A DNA stretch of 22,900 nt from a virus. Position numbers and translations under genes: made by a program. The stretch is taken from IMG/VR virus record IMGVR_UViG_3300033553_000551, positions 1-22,900 of that record; one strand, given 5' to 3'. Positions 13,033 through 19,989 of the stretch are shown here, piece after piece; position 1 is the stretch's first letter; every line of letters begins with the position of its first letter. Below the pieces are notes generated by a model, which was not told the DNA's origin, made no database searches, and saw only the letters and a list, made by a program, of their open reading frames with translations.

Positions 13033-13443
13033 ATGAGAATTAGAGCTTTAGTGAGCTTCTCTGGATTAATTTCGATGGGCAAAGGTCAAGTGATGGAGTG
13101 CAACAATGAGGTTGCACTCCAGGACTTGCTTAAAGTGGGCTACGTTGAAGAAATTAATTCGAAAGAAGACCCAACAAAAGAACCAACAGGCACTTCTGAA
13201 GAACCAGCAAGTATTCCTGAAGAACCATCGGGTACTACCGAAGAATCAACAAGCACTCCTGAAGAACCAGCAAGTATTCCTGAAGAACCATCGGGTACTA
13301 CCGAAGAATCAACAAGCACTCCTGAAGAATCAACAAGCACACCTGAAGAGTCAGCAGTCACACCTGCAACAGAACCTGTAGAGGAAGCAAACGAAGAAAA
13401 AGGGGTTGATTCCCGTGAAACTAAGCGAAATAACAAGAAGTGA
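13033..13443 (+). CDS. Small phage head-region protein with Glu/Pro/Ser/Thr repeat tail
   Basis: The 136-aa product begins with a compact domain (MRIRALVSFSGLISMGKGQV... LQDLLKVGYVEEI, residues 1-45). Small proteins with this pattern commonly lie just after phage capsid genes; the function is not known to me. Residues 56-111 are eight consecutive seven-residue units (EEPASIP, EEPSGTT, EESTSTP and variants), encoded by 21-base units at 13198-13365. A 63-base block is exactly duplicated. The tail must be extended, acidic and disordered. A flexible appendage on the capsid surface or a linker is inference. AGGAGG precedes ATG. Its end overlaps the connector gene by 29 bases in another frame. Confidence 0.8.
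   Translation: MRIRALVSFSGLISMGKGQVMECNNEVALQDLLKVGYVEEINSKEDPTKEPTGTSEEPASIPEEPSGTTEESTSTPEEPASIPEEPSGTTEESTSTPEESTSTPEESAVTPATEPVEEANEEKGVDSRETKRNNKK
13198..13365 (+). repeat. Tandem repeat: eight 21-bp units, including an exact 63-bp duplication
   Basis: Bases 13198-13260 and 13261-13323 are identical 63-mers, each made of three 21-base units; two more units follow to 13365. The repeat stays in frame and encodes seven-residue units starting EE. The lack of any substitution between the 63-mers points to a recent duplication. Confidence 0.95.
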
Positions 13444-13711
13444 AGTGGTAAGCTATCTCAAATTAGACGAAACCACAATGACTCCTGAAGAGCTAACGGA
13501 GATCGATGGTTATTTAGCAGCGTCAAAAAGTTTTATAAAAAATTACACAGGACAAGGGATAATTTATCTGGATGAACATCCAGAAATAAACCACGTAGCC
13601 CTTGTCCTTTGCGAAGACATGCACGACAACAGAAGCATGTATGTGGACAAGAACAATCTTAATAATTTTGTGAGCATGATCCTCGGGATGCATTGCATCA
13701 ATTTGATTTAG
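13415..13711 (+). CDS. gp6-like head-tail connector protein
   Basis: GTG 13415 is preferred (98 aa, MKLSEITRSEVVSYLKLDE), with AAGGGG at 13399-13405; a TTG at 13406 is too close. The protein is helical with the family pattern: 'EVVSYLRLD', then ELTEIDGYLAASKSFIKNYTG, then a helix ending ALVLCEDMHDNRSMYVDKNN and SMILGMHCINLI. These proteins form a ring beneath the portal. The length is normal. Nested inverted repeats lie inside the gene (13549-13608). Confidence 0.85.
   Translation: MKLSEITRSEVVSYLKLDETTMTPEELTEIDGYLAASKSFIKNYTGQGIIYLDEHPEINHVALVLCEDMHDNRSMYVDKNNLNNFVSMILGMHCINLI
13549..13608 (+). repeat. Nested inverted repeats in the connector gene
   Basis: The outer arms AGGACAAGGG (13549-13558) and CCCTTGTCCT (13599-13608) match perfectly over 10 bases. 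Inside the 40-base loop, CTGGATG (13568-13574) and CATCCAG (13577-13583) form a second perfect 7-base pair of arms. Together they could fold as a two-part mRNA structure. Confidence 0.8.
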
Positions 13712-13720
13712 GTGGTCATT

Positions 13721-14050
13721 ATGAATCCAGGAAGACTCAATAAAAAAGTTGAAGTTTGGGGAAAAAAAGACGGAACAAATAGTCTCAATCAAAACACACA
13801 AGAAGATGAGTTCATCAAAAAAGTGTGGGCTGAGATCATACCCCAAACAGGAAGGTTGATGACCCAACCGGCAGAGACAATTTTGAGCAACGTGACACAC
13901 AAAATAATCATGAGATACTCTGCATATCCAGGGCTGAAGGATGAAATGTTCATTGAATACAACGGGAAAAGATTTGATATCGATTTCATATTGAATCCTT
14001 ATGAAAAAAACGAATATTTTGAAATATTCGCAAAGCAGGTGGGATCATGA
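13721..14050 (+). CDS. Head-tail adaptor/joining protein (SPP1 gp16-like)
   Basis: I choose the ATG at 13721 (109 aa) over the GTG at 13712 because AGGTGGT at 13710-13716 then serves as ribosome site. The beta-rich pattern MNPGRLNKKVEVWGKKDG, KVWAEIIPQTGRL, THKIIMRYSAYPGLKDEM and YNGKRFDIDFILNPYEKNEY fits the phage head-tail joining family. It would sit between the connector ring and the tail terminator. It overlaps the next start by 4 bases. Confidence 0.85.
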   Translation: MNPGRLNKKVEVWGKKDGTNSLNQNTQEDEFIKKVWAEIIPQTGRLMTQPAETILSNVTHKIIMRYSAYPGLKDEMFIEYNGKRFDIDFILNPYEKNEYFEIFAKQVGS

Positions 14051-14487
14051 TAACGCTTGAAAATCTCATAACCGCAATCAATCTCAAAATCAGAACATTG
14101 GAGACCGAAGCATTCGAAGTGGTCATCAATGAAAACGATGTAAAAGAAGGTTTTAAAAGACCTTCTTTTTTTTCAAAAATCGAAGAAACGCGCACAACAC
14201 ACTATTTGCATGACTTCATGAGAGAGGTAACGATTTCAATATATTACTTCCCTTCCGATAGAGACAAGTATCAACTTGAAGTGATGGAAATGCAACAGAA
14301 AATGGAAAAGCTCTTTAAAAACGGATTAGAAGTGGGCGACAGGCACATAAACATTGAAGACGACATCGAGGGAGATGTATCAGACGGCGTACTATCAATA
14401 ACAATGAAGTTTAAATACTACGATGTCGATGAGAGCGAATCAGAAATGCTTACGCCAATGGAGGAGTTGATTTTCGATGAGCAATAG
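14047..14487 (+). CDS. Tail terminator/completion-like protein
   Basis: A 146-aa protein with the layout of the phage tail-terminator-like family found before xkdI/xkdK-type genes: an N-terminal helix (LENLITAINLKIRTLE), the central motif VKEGFKRPSFFSKIEE, strands (EVTISIYYFPSDRD), helix (QLEVMEMQQKMEKLF) and a final strand (LSITMKFKYYDV). The position between the adaptor and the gp10-like gene fits a joining role. The name is by family pattern and context; there is no catalytic motif. It contains a terminator-like hairpin at 14142-14173. ATGA couples it to the adaptor gene. Confidence 0.7.
   Translation: MITLENLITAINLKIRTLETEAFEVVINENDVKEGFKRPSFFSKIEETRTTHYLHDFMREVTISIYYFPSDRDKYQLEVMEMQQKMEKLFKNGLEVGDRHINIEDDIEGDVSDGVLSITMKFKYYDVDESESEMLTPMEELIFDEQ
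14142..14173 (+). repeat. Intragenic terminator-like hairpin in tail-terminator gene
   Basis: AAAAGAAGGT (14142-14151) and ACCTTCTTTT (14160-14169) are perfect 10-base arms with an 8-base loop; the T-run extends through 14173 (eight T). It lies in the codons for VKEGFKRPSFF. Confidence 0.6.
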
Positions 14488-14908
14488 CACAATTGACATA
14501 GACGACTCTGAATTTCTAGAATTCTTTGAAGCGCTCGAATCGTTTGAAAAGAAATTACCAGAAGAGGCGAAAAAAGCGCTTGGAAAAGTTGGAAATGAAG
14601 TAAAAAAAATAATCAAGTCCGAAGCAAAAAGAAATGTGAAGAAAAAAACCGGCAACTACCTAAAATCAATTAAAAAAGGGCGCGTGTGGGAAGAAAACGG
14701 AAATTTCAGCGTTAGGGTTTTTCCAAGATTTAAAACAGCCCCACATTTTGCGCTCATAGAACGAGGACACAGAATCGTGACAAAAGACGGAAAAGAAATT
14801 GGGTTTGTACCCGGCAAAAGAATATTTGAAAGAGCCAACAATGAAATCGGAAGAAATTTCGAAAGGATAATCGAAGAAGAAGTTCTCAAAGAACTGGATA
14901 AAATCTAA
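14477..14908 (+). CDS. HK97 gp10-like / XkdI-like head-tail protein
   Basis: A 143-aa protein. The helical N-terminus (FLEFFEALESFEKKLPEEAKKAL) leads to VKKIIKSEAKRNVKKKTGNYLKSI, then a beta part (SVRVFPRFKTAPHFALIERGHRIV), the characteristic 'H..LIE.GH' segment of the family, and a final helix. It is expected to help finish or join the tail tube. GGAGG within the preceding gene provides the ribosome site, and the genes overlap by 11 bases. The next gene is the sheath, as in PBSX-like modules. Confidence 0.85.
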   Translation: MSNSTIDIDDSEFLEFFEALESFEKKLPEEAKKALGKVGNEVKKIIKSEAKRNVKKKTGNYLKSIKKGRVWEENGNFSVRVFPRFKTAPHFALIERGHRIVTKDGKEIGFVPGKRIFERANNEIGRNFERIIEEEVLKELDKI

Positions 14909-14918
14909 GGAGGTAGAC

Positions 14919-15974
14919 ATGCCATTACCGCAAATAGACATTACGTTTAGCACTTTGGCAGTATCGGCTGTAAAAAGGTCGGAAAGAGGAATATTAGCTC
15001 TCGTACTAAGAGACGACACAAATGCACCAGGAGTGTCGGAACACACAAGAGTCACAGATGTGGTCCAGGAAGATTGGACAGGACCCAATTACGACCTAAT
15101 CGTCAAAGCATTTTTAGGAAATCCGTCAAAAGTAATAATTGCCAGAGGTGCAACAACTGATTTGAACTACAATGATCAATTGAATGCACTTAAATCAAAG
15201 AAATTTAACTGGATCGCAGTTCCGGGAATCGATGAATTGGAAACATCCTTGATAGCATCTTGGGTCGATTCGGAAAGAACATCTGGAAAGATGGTGAAAG
15301 CTGTATTGCCGAACACTGCAGCAAACGACGAATCCGTTGCAAACTTCGCTACTGAAGGTATTGTGGTAGGAGCAAAAACCTACTCGGCGTCAGAATACAC
15401 CGCAAGAATAGCAGGCATCTTGGCAGGCATAGGATTAGATAGATCCGCAACTTATTTTGAACTCGCAGAAGTGGAAGACATCGTAGAAAGCGTTGACCCC
15501 GATGCAGATGTGGATGCAGGAAAGCTTATCTTAATCAAACAAGATGGCAGCATTAAAATCGCCAGAGGAGTGACATCTTTAATAACTACCACTGCATCAA
15601 AATCGAAAATTTTCAAAAAAATCAAGATAGTTGAAGGAATGGACCTCATCAAAGAAGACCTCAAGACAACTTTCAATAACGAGTATGTTGGAAAAGTAAA
15701 CAACAGCTACGACAATCAGGTGCTCTTGATTACTGCAATGAGAGCGTATTTGAGGGGATTGGAAGGCGAAGTGCTGGATCCTAGTTACTCAAATTCAATT
15801 GAAATAAATATTGAAAAGCAACGATTAGCATGGGAAGGAATTGGGACTGACACCAGTGCATGGGACGATCAGAAAGTAAAAGAAAATTCATTCGAGGCTA
15901 GCGTATTCCTTGGGGGGAACCTTAAGTTTCTCGACGCCATGGAAGATTTAACTTTAGACTTCGTACTGGCATAA
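14919..15974 (+). CDS. Contractile tail sheath protein (XkdK-like)
   Basis: A 351-aa protein with the XkdK-type start MPLPQIDITFSTLAVSAVKRSERGILALVL, quoted as the TFSTLAVSAVKRSERG core. It continues with the central alternating segments NWIAVPGIDE, KMVKAVLPN, TARIAGILAGI and the C-terminal handshake region (YDNQVLLITAMRAYLRGLEG, IEKQRLAWEGIG, VFLGGNLKFLDAMEDL). Sheath proteins polymerise around the tube and contract to drive it through the envelope. Its presence identifies the virion as a myovirus-type particle. At about 350 residues it is short like other XkdK-type sheaths. AAGGAGG precedes the ATG. Confidence 0.93.
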   Translation: MPLPQIDITFSTLAVSAVKRSERGILALVLRDDTNAPGVSEHTRVTDVVQEDWTGPNYDLIVKAFLGNPSKVIIARGATTDLNYNDQLNALKSKKFNWIAVPGIDELETSLIASWVDSERTSGKMVKAVLPNTAANDESVANFATEGIVVGAKTYSASEYTARIAGILAGIGLDRSATYFELAEVEDIVESVDPDADVDAGKLILIKQDGSIKIARGVTSLITTTASKSKIFKKIKIVEGMDLIKEDLKTTFNNEYVGKVNNSYDNQVLLITAMRAYLRGLEGEVLDPSYSNSIEINIEKQRLAWEGIGTDTSAWDDQKVKENSFEASVFLGGNLKFLDAMEDLTLDFVLA

Positions 15975-15984
15975 GGAGGAAGCA

Positions 15985-16407
15985 ATGAACGAAAGCAAAA
16001 GAGTCATTAACGGTACCTTTGGTTACGTGTGGGTCGATAACGAAATTTGGCTGGAAGTTGAGTCATTCGAAGCAATTGTAAATGTCGACTATGAAGATCA
16101 ACACATGGCAGGAAGTCTTGCTACACATAAAAGACAAATTGGTTGGAATGGAACAGGAAGCATGACGATCAAAAAAGTGAGAAGCAGAATGGCTTCAAAA
16201 CTAGCGCAAGGAATTAAATCAGGAAGATTGCCAAGAGTTAAGATTGTAGGCAAACTTGCGGACCCCGATGCACTTGGAGCAGAACGAGTTGCAATTTACG
16301 ATGTAACATTCGACTCGCTGACACTTATGAAGTTTGAACAGAAAACTTTGCTAAAAGAAGATGTAAGTTTCGCGTTCAGCAACTACGATCCGATTGATTT
16401 AATTTAG
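15985..16407 (+). CDS. Tail tube protein (XkdM-like)
   Basis: A 140-aa beta-rich protein: RVINGTFGYVWVDNEIWLEVESFEA, shown as GTFGYVWVDNEIWLE, then IGWNGTGSMTIKKVRSRM and YDVTFDSLTLMKFEQKTL. These match XkdM-type tube subunits. It forms the inner tube inside the sheath, through which DNA is delivered. The gene follows the sheath gene after a TAAGGAGGAAGC ribosome site, the expected order. Length and pattern are normal for the family. Confidence 0.92.
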   Translation: MNESKRVINGTFGYVWVDNEIWLEVESFEAIVNVDYEDQHMAGSLATHKRQIGWNGTGSMTIKKVRSRMASKLAQGIKSGRLPRVKIVGKLADPDALGAERVAIYDVTFDSLTLMKFEQKTLLKEDVSFAFSNYDPIDLI

Positions 16408-16416
16408 AGGTGAAAG

Positions 16417-16788
16417 ATGGAAAACAAAACATTAACCATTAAAGAGTTGATTGAAAAAAAAGAAAAAATTTCAAAGAAAAAATCAAAAAGAGAAACGTTG
16501 TTTGTAAAATCGTTTGAAAGTGACATTGTAATCACGGCGCCGACTTCATCATTGATATTGGAAGCGCAAGAAATGGGCGAAGACGACGCCACAAGAGCAG
16601 ACATGTATTTGGTTTTCGAATGCGTCGTTGAACCAGACTTGAAAGACAAAAGTCTGCACGAAGCATACGGATGCGCAGACCCGATTGATATTGTGAACGA
16701 GTTATTTCTTCCTGGCGAAGTGGCAGGAATTGCTGACAAAATCATGAAGCTTGGTGGCTTCGGAGGCTCTGTTGAAATAAAAAACTAA
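16417..16788 (+). CDS. Tail assembly chaperone, unshifted product (XkdN-like)
   Basis: A 123-aa protein. The N-terminal Lys-rich segment (LTIKELIEKKEKISKKKSK) leads to strands (ETLFVKSFESDIVITAP) and helices (TSSLILEAQEMGEDD) and ends with EVAGIADKIMKLGGFGGSVEIKN. This matches the XkdN family of tail assembly chaperones that, with a frameshifted longer form, coat the tape-measure protein during tail building. The reading frame ends immediately after the heptamer A AAA AAC. GAGGTGAAAG precedes the ATG. Not part of the finished virion, by family knowledge. Confidence 0.88.
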   Translation: MENKTLTIKELIEKKEKISKKKSKRETLFVKSFESDIVITAPTSSLILEAQEMGEDDATRADMYLVFECVVEPDLKDKSLHEAYGCADPIDIVNELFLPGEVAGIADKIMKLGGFGGSVEIKN

Positions 16789-16949
16789 TAAGTAGTGATC
16801 AGGATTTATATCTTCTGCATCACTACTTGCAAAAAGGTCACAGACTTAAAGACCTATTAAAATTGGACCATGCCGAGAAGGCATTCATGATTCAAAGCAT
16901 GGTCCTTTACTATGAAGAACAAGCGAAGAGGTGGGGAGAAAATGAGTAG
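16417..16949 (+). CDS. Tail assembly chaperone, -1 frameshift product (XkdN plus extension)
   Basis: A -1 slip on AAAAAAC (16779-16785) moves the ribosome from the XkdN frame to a frame that stays open from 16785 to the TAG at 16947-16949. This adds 54 codons: LISSDQDLYLLHHYLQKG..., ending AKRWGENE. The product would be about 177 aa. The extension has no good start codon or ribosome site of its own near its beginning, and its DLYLLHHYLQKG / LDHAEKAFMIQSM pattern is that of the second tail-chaperone ORF of myoviruses. Chaperone frameshifting here is widespread in tailed phages (lambda G/GT is the classic case). The extension's end overlaps the tape-measure start. Confidence 0.88.
16779..16828 (+). 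promoter_or_regulatory. Programmed -1 frameshift signal: slippery heptamer plus stem-loop
   Basis: The heptamer A AAA AAC (16779-16785) is in the correct phase: AAA and AAC are zero-frame codons, and the zero-frame stop TAA follows at once. Four bases later begins a perfect 10-base stem: AAGTAGTGAT (16790-16799) with ATCACTACTT (16819-16828). After a single bulged C, CAGGA (16800-16804) can extend it by pairing with TTCTG (16813-16817), one pair being G-U. Spacing and order fit a stimulated -1 frameshift site. Confidence 0.88.
16865..16905 (+). repeat. Inverted repeat ahead of tape-measure start
   Basis: GGACCATGC (16865-16873) and GCATGGTCC (16897-16905) are perfect 9-base arms with a 23-base loop. 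It lies within the frameshift extension, 37 bases before the tape-measure ATG, and could shape translation of that gene. Confidence 0.6.
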
Positions 16950-18585
16950 CAAAACCATAGAAAGACGAATAATGCTCAGAGATCAAGTAACCCCAACAAT
17001 GAGCAAAATCAACAAAAGCACCATCAATTACAAGAAAAACGTAAAAGACTTGAAAAGAAGTGGTGACAAAACATGGCGAAGCCTGAAGCGCAACATGGTA
17101 GGCGTAGCGATGGCGGGAGCGGCACTCGCAAAGTCTGTACTTGCGATAAGAGGGATGGAAGAAAAGTACATCATTCAGTCACAAGCTCTTGCGAAATTAG
17201 AAGCAGTATTCAGAGCGACAGGAAGAGCAACTGATGAAGAAGTGCTGAGCCTGAAGAAATATTCATCAGAATTACAAGGATTAGGAGTCATCGGGGACGA
17301 AGTGATTCACTCTGGGATGCAACAACTCGCCACGTTTAATGTAACTGCGGATACAGTGAAGACTTTATCTGAAGGAATGATGGACCTTGTCGCCCAAACA
17401 AAAGGACTCGACGCCACTGGTCAAGACGCAGTCAATATTGCGAACATGATTGGAAAGGCAATGGGCGGGCAAATTGGCGCACTTTCAAGAGTAGGAATAT
17501 CCTTTACTGAAGCTCAAGGAAAAGTACTCAAATACGGAACCGAATCCGAAAAAGCGGCTACTATGGCTGAGGTATTAAGGCAAAATGTTGGCGGCGTCAA
17601 TGCGGCATTGGCGGCTACTGACGAAGGACAAATCAAGCAACTTAAAAACAGATTTGGGGACCTACAAGAAACAGTTGGAAGCGTCATGGTCAACATTAAA
17701 GCATCTTTTGCCAGTGCTTTCAACGAAAATATGCCTGCAATTGAAGCAAGAGTAAACGCTGTGGCAGACTCTTTGAACAGATGGGTAGATGAAGGCGGAA
17801 TAACAAGATTTATCGAAACAGTTGGAATCGTGAAGCAAACGTTAGTAGACCTGTCGCCTATAATTGGAGCGGTAGCAACAGCTATAGGCATTTACAAAAT
17901 TAATGCATTATACGCAACCTTAACACAACAAGGATTAAATGCGGCGATGATGGCAAACCCGATCGGGTTTGTAATTGGATTGTTAGTGGGCCTAGTAACG
18001 GTAATAACGATTGTAAGAAAAAACAAAGAGACGCTTAAAATAAAATTCATGACTACCTGGAACGCAATTGCTGGATATGCAGAAGGAGCGATCAACAGGA
18101 TGATTGGCGGACTCAACACAATGCTGAGCGGAGTAAGTTACTTCAAAGACAATGTGGTTTACTTTTTCGAGAACATGTGGAACATAGTAGTGAGCATGGC
18201 GGAAAGAAGAGCACAAGACTTCCTGAAGCCGATGAACGCTATGCTGAGAGCCATGGGTAAAGAAGAAATCAAAGTAAACTTCAGCGCAGTGAAAAGAGAA
18301 TCAAGCAAACCAGTTTATGAAAAGAGAAATTTCATAGACGAAATTGAAGTGAAGAGGTTTTCAAACGACACCATTTCCGCGATCGAAGAAGCACGAAGAA
18401 GAAAACAAGAAAAGCAAATTGAAGACAACACAAAAGCAATGGCAGCTCTATCCGACGATCTTTCAGAAAACACATCTGAGCTCACGAAAAACACTGAAGC
18501 ACTTAAGAAGTCGAGCAAAGACCTAACGGGAGAAGAAATAGCGGACAAGTTGCTTCCTAGATTGGAGAGGGTTGTTTATGGTTAA
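16942..18585 (+). CDS. Tail tape measure protein
   Basis: A 547-aa protein. I choose the ATG at 16942 (MSSKTIERRIMLRDQVTPTM), with GGTGGGGAG just upstream; the frame is open back to 16912. The N-terminus is the usual 'DQVTPTMSKI' tape-measure start, followed by coiled coil, a Gly/Ala-rich hydrophobic helix (VGVAMAGAALAKSVLAIRG), the helical region with LGVIGDEVIHSGMQQLATF, and two hydrophobic stretches (SPIIGAVATAIGIYKI and PIGFVIGLLVGLVTVITIV). The end is a coiled coil (ALSDDLSENTSELTKNTEALK). At about 0.15 nm per residue it implies a tail near 80 nm, which is estimate only. No lysozyme or peptidase domain is visible. Confidence 0.92.
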   Translation: MSSKTIERRIMLRDQVTPTMSKINKSTINYKKNVKDLKRSGDKTWRSLKRNMVGVAMAGAALAKSVLAIRGMEEKYIIQSQALAKLEAVFRATGRATDEEVLSLKKYSSELQGLGVIGDEVIHSGMQQLATFNVTADTVKTLSEGMMDLVAQTKGLDATGQDAVNIANMIGKAMGGQIGALSRVGISFTEAQGKVLKYGTESEKAATMAEVLRQNVGGVNAALAATDEGQIKQLKNRFGDLQETVGSVMVNIKASFASAFNENMPAIEARVNAVADSLNRWVDEGGITRFIETVGIVKQTLVDLSPIIGAVATAIGIYKINALYATLTQQGLNAAMMANPIGFVIGLLVGLVTVITIVRKNKETLKIKFMTTWNAIAGYAEGAINRMIGGLNTMLSGVSYFKDNVVYFFENMWNIVVSMAERRAQDFLKPMNAMLRAMGKEEIKVNFSAVKRESSKPVYEKRNFIDEIEVKRFSNDTISAIEEARRRKQEKQIEDNTKAMAALSDDLSENTSELTKNTEALKKSSKDLTGEEIADKLLPRLERVVYG

Positions 18586-18991
18586 GGTTTATATAAGCAT
18601 CAACAACAATGAAGAAGTGATCCTGTTACCGGTAAGTCCTGCCGAGTACGAAATTGACGAACCGTGGGAAGGGCAAGAAATATCCGGCCTAAATGGTCCA
18701 ATGAATATTATTCAAAACAAAGGACTCGGTTCAACTAAAATCGAGTCCTTTTTCCCTATAAGAGACTACCCGTTTTTACTCAATCGAGAACTATGGGGGA
18801 TGGAATACGTCGAAAAAATCAAAAAATGGCGAGACAGAAAAGTACCGATCAGATTCATCATCACAGAAAACGGAAACACTGACGTGAACATGGCTGTTAC
18901 GATAAACAACTTCACTTATGGAAAATCTAAGTCCGGCGATATCAATTACGCGCTGGATCTGAAAGAATTCAAGTTTGTGGAGGTGAGGTGA
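18578..18991 (+). CDS. XkdP-like tail/baseplate protein lacking a LysM domain
   Basis: The ATG at 18578 is set by GGAGAGG (18564-18570). The 137-aa product has the XkdP N-terminal pattern: VKVYISINNNEEVILLPVSPAEYEI, seen as EEVILLPVSPAEYEI, then GPMNIIQNKGLGSTKIESFFP and PFLLNRELWGMEYVEKIKKWRDRKVPIRFII, seen as EYVEKIKKWRDRKVPIRF. B. subtilis XkdP is longer and carries a C-terminal LysM peptidoglycan-binding domain; this protein ends after the first domain with a strand (INYALDLKEFKFVEV). It probably links the tube to the baseplate hub. It overlaps the tape measure gene. It contains a terminator-like hairpin at 18719-18753. Confidence 0.8.
   Translation: MVKVYISINNNEEVILLPVSPAEYEIDEPWEGQEISGLNGPMNIIQNKGLGSTKIESFFPIRDYPFLLNRELWGMEYVEKIKKWRDRKVPIRFIITENGNTDVNMAVTINNFTYGKSKSGDINYALDLKEFKFVEVR
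18719..18753 (+). repeat. Intragenic terminator-like hairpin in XkdP-like gene
   Basis: AAAGGACTCG (18719-18728) and CGAGTCCTTT (18742-18751) are perfect 10-base arms with a 13-base loop, and the T-run continues to 18753. It lies in the codons for KGLGSTKIESFF. Confidence 0.65.
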
Positions 18992-19989
18992 TGTTCAAGA
19001 TAACGCTCATCAAAAACGATGGAAGCAAAGCCATTAACATATCTCCAATTGTACGGGCTTTTTCTTGGGATAGTGACATGTCGCTCAAATCAGTAATTGA
19101 GTTCGACATAATTTGGAGCAACACCAAGTATATCCCAAAGAATCCCGTAGAGATCGGAGATTTAGTCGTCATATCTTTTGATGGTGAAGAAGTCAATCGA
19201 GGAATAATAGTATCGGAAAAAAGAGATGGAAAACCAACAATTCAGTACACTGCATACGACTACGGATGGTATCTGTCGAAATCATCAAGCGTATACCAAT
19301 TCAAAGTCGCAAGTGCAAAACAGGCCATCACAAAGATACTAACGGACTTCGGAATGCCGATCGGAAACGTGGCTGAAATGCCAACACTCATCGATTCAGT
19401 GTTTGTTCAAAAAACACCAGCTGAGATCATAACCACGATTATTAAAGCTCACGAAAGACAAAGTGGCCAAAAAATGTATTCAGAATTGCGAAAAGGCAAA
19501 ATGTATATTGAAAGCATGAAGGATATGGTTATAATCGGAAAGTTCAAACTGGCAACGAACTTGGCAAGCAATAACGTTTTAGACAATCCAATCGGGATTG
19601 AAAGAAAGAGATCCATTGAAGACATGAGAAACAAGATAAAAGTAATTTTATCTCAAAACGACAACTATGAAACTGTAGCTCTAGCCCAAGACATTGAATC
19701 TGGAGCAAAATTTGGATTATTGGAGCAGACATTCAAAATCGATGAGGAAGACGCATCAAAAGCAAGACAAGTATCAAAAATACTACTTCAAAGACTGAAC
19801 AAAATTCACGAAAGCAATAAAATATCGTTGATGGGAGATTATCGATTCAAAGCAATGAGATTGTTTGACTTGAAAGAGCCTCTAACTGGATCAGAAGGAA
19901 GATACATGATCACAAACTGCAACCACGAAGTATCGTCGGAAGTCCACACCATGGAACTATCGCTCACGTTGCCGGAGGACATAGCATGA
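18991..19989 (+). CDS. XkdQ-like baseplate hub protein
   Basis: A 332-aa protein; ATG 18991 is better spaced than the adjacent GTG 18988 from GGAGGTGAGG. The pattern is that of the XkdQ/YqbQ family: ISPIVRAFSWDSDMSLKSVIEFDI, seen as FSWDSDMSLKSVIEF, then the 'GDLVVISFDGEEVNRGIIV' strand pair and QYTAYDYGWYLSKSS. Later segments are QAITKILTDFGMPIG and the closing LTGSEGRYMITNCNH. The family resembles the gp27/gpD hub proteins of contractile tails; that structural link is family knowledge. It is placed between XkdP-like and DUF2577 genes as in PBSX. Confidence 0.88.
   Translation: MFKITLIKNDGSKAINISPIVRAFSWDSDMSLKSVIEFDIIWSNTKYIPKNPVEIGDLVVISFDGEEVNRGIIVSEKRDGKPTIQYTAYDYGWYLSKSSSVYQFKVASAKQAITKILTDFGMPIGNVAEMPTLIDSVFVQKTPAEIITTIIKAHERQSGQKMYSELRKGKMYIESMKDMVIIGKFKLATNLASNNVLDNPIGIERKRSIEDMRNKIKVILSQNDNYETVALAQDIESGAKFGLLEQTFKIDEEDASKARQVSKILLQRLNKIHESNKISLMGDYRFKAMRLFDLKEPLTGSEGRYMITNCNHEVSSEVHTMELSLTLPEDIA

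Noticed and set aside
13198-13365. CRISPR-like array
   Set aside because: The repeats are adjacent with no unique spacers and stay in frame within a + strand gene.
13106-13436. Open frames in other frames and on the - strand across the repeat region
   Set aside because: They are open only because the 21-base unit lacks stops in those frames; they have no ribosome site or domain pattern.
16912-16941. Longer start for the tape measure
   Set aside because: The extra residues are encoded by the out-of-frame end of the frameshift extension; the ATG at 16942 has GGTGGGGAG upstream and begins the usual pattern.
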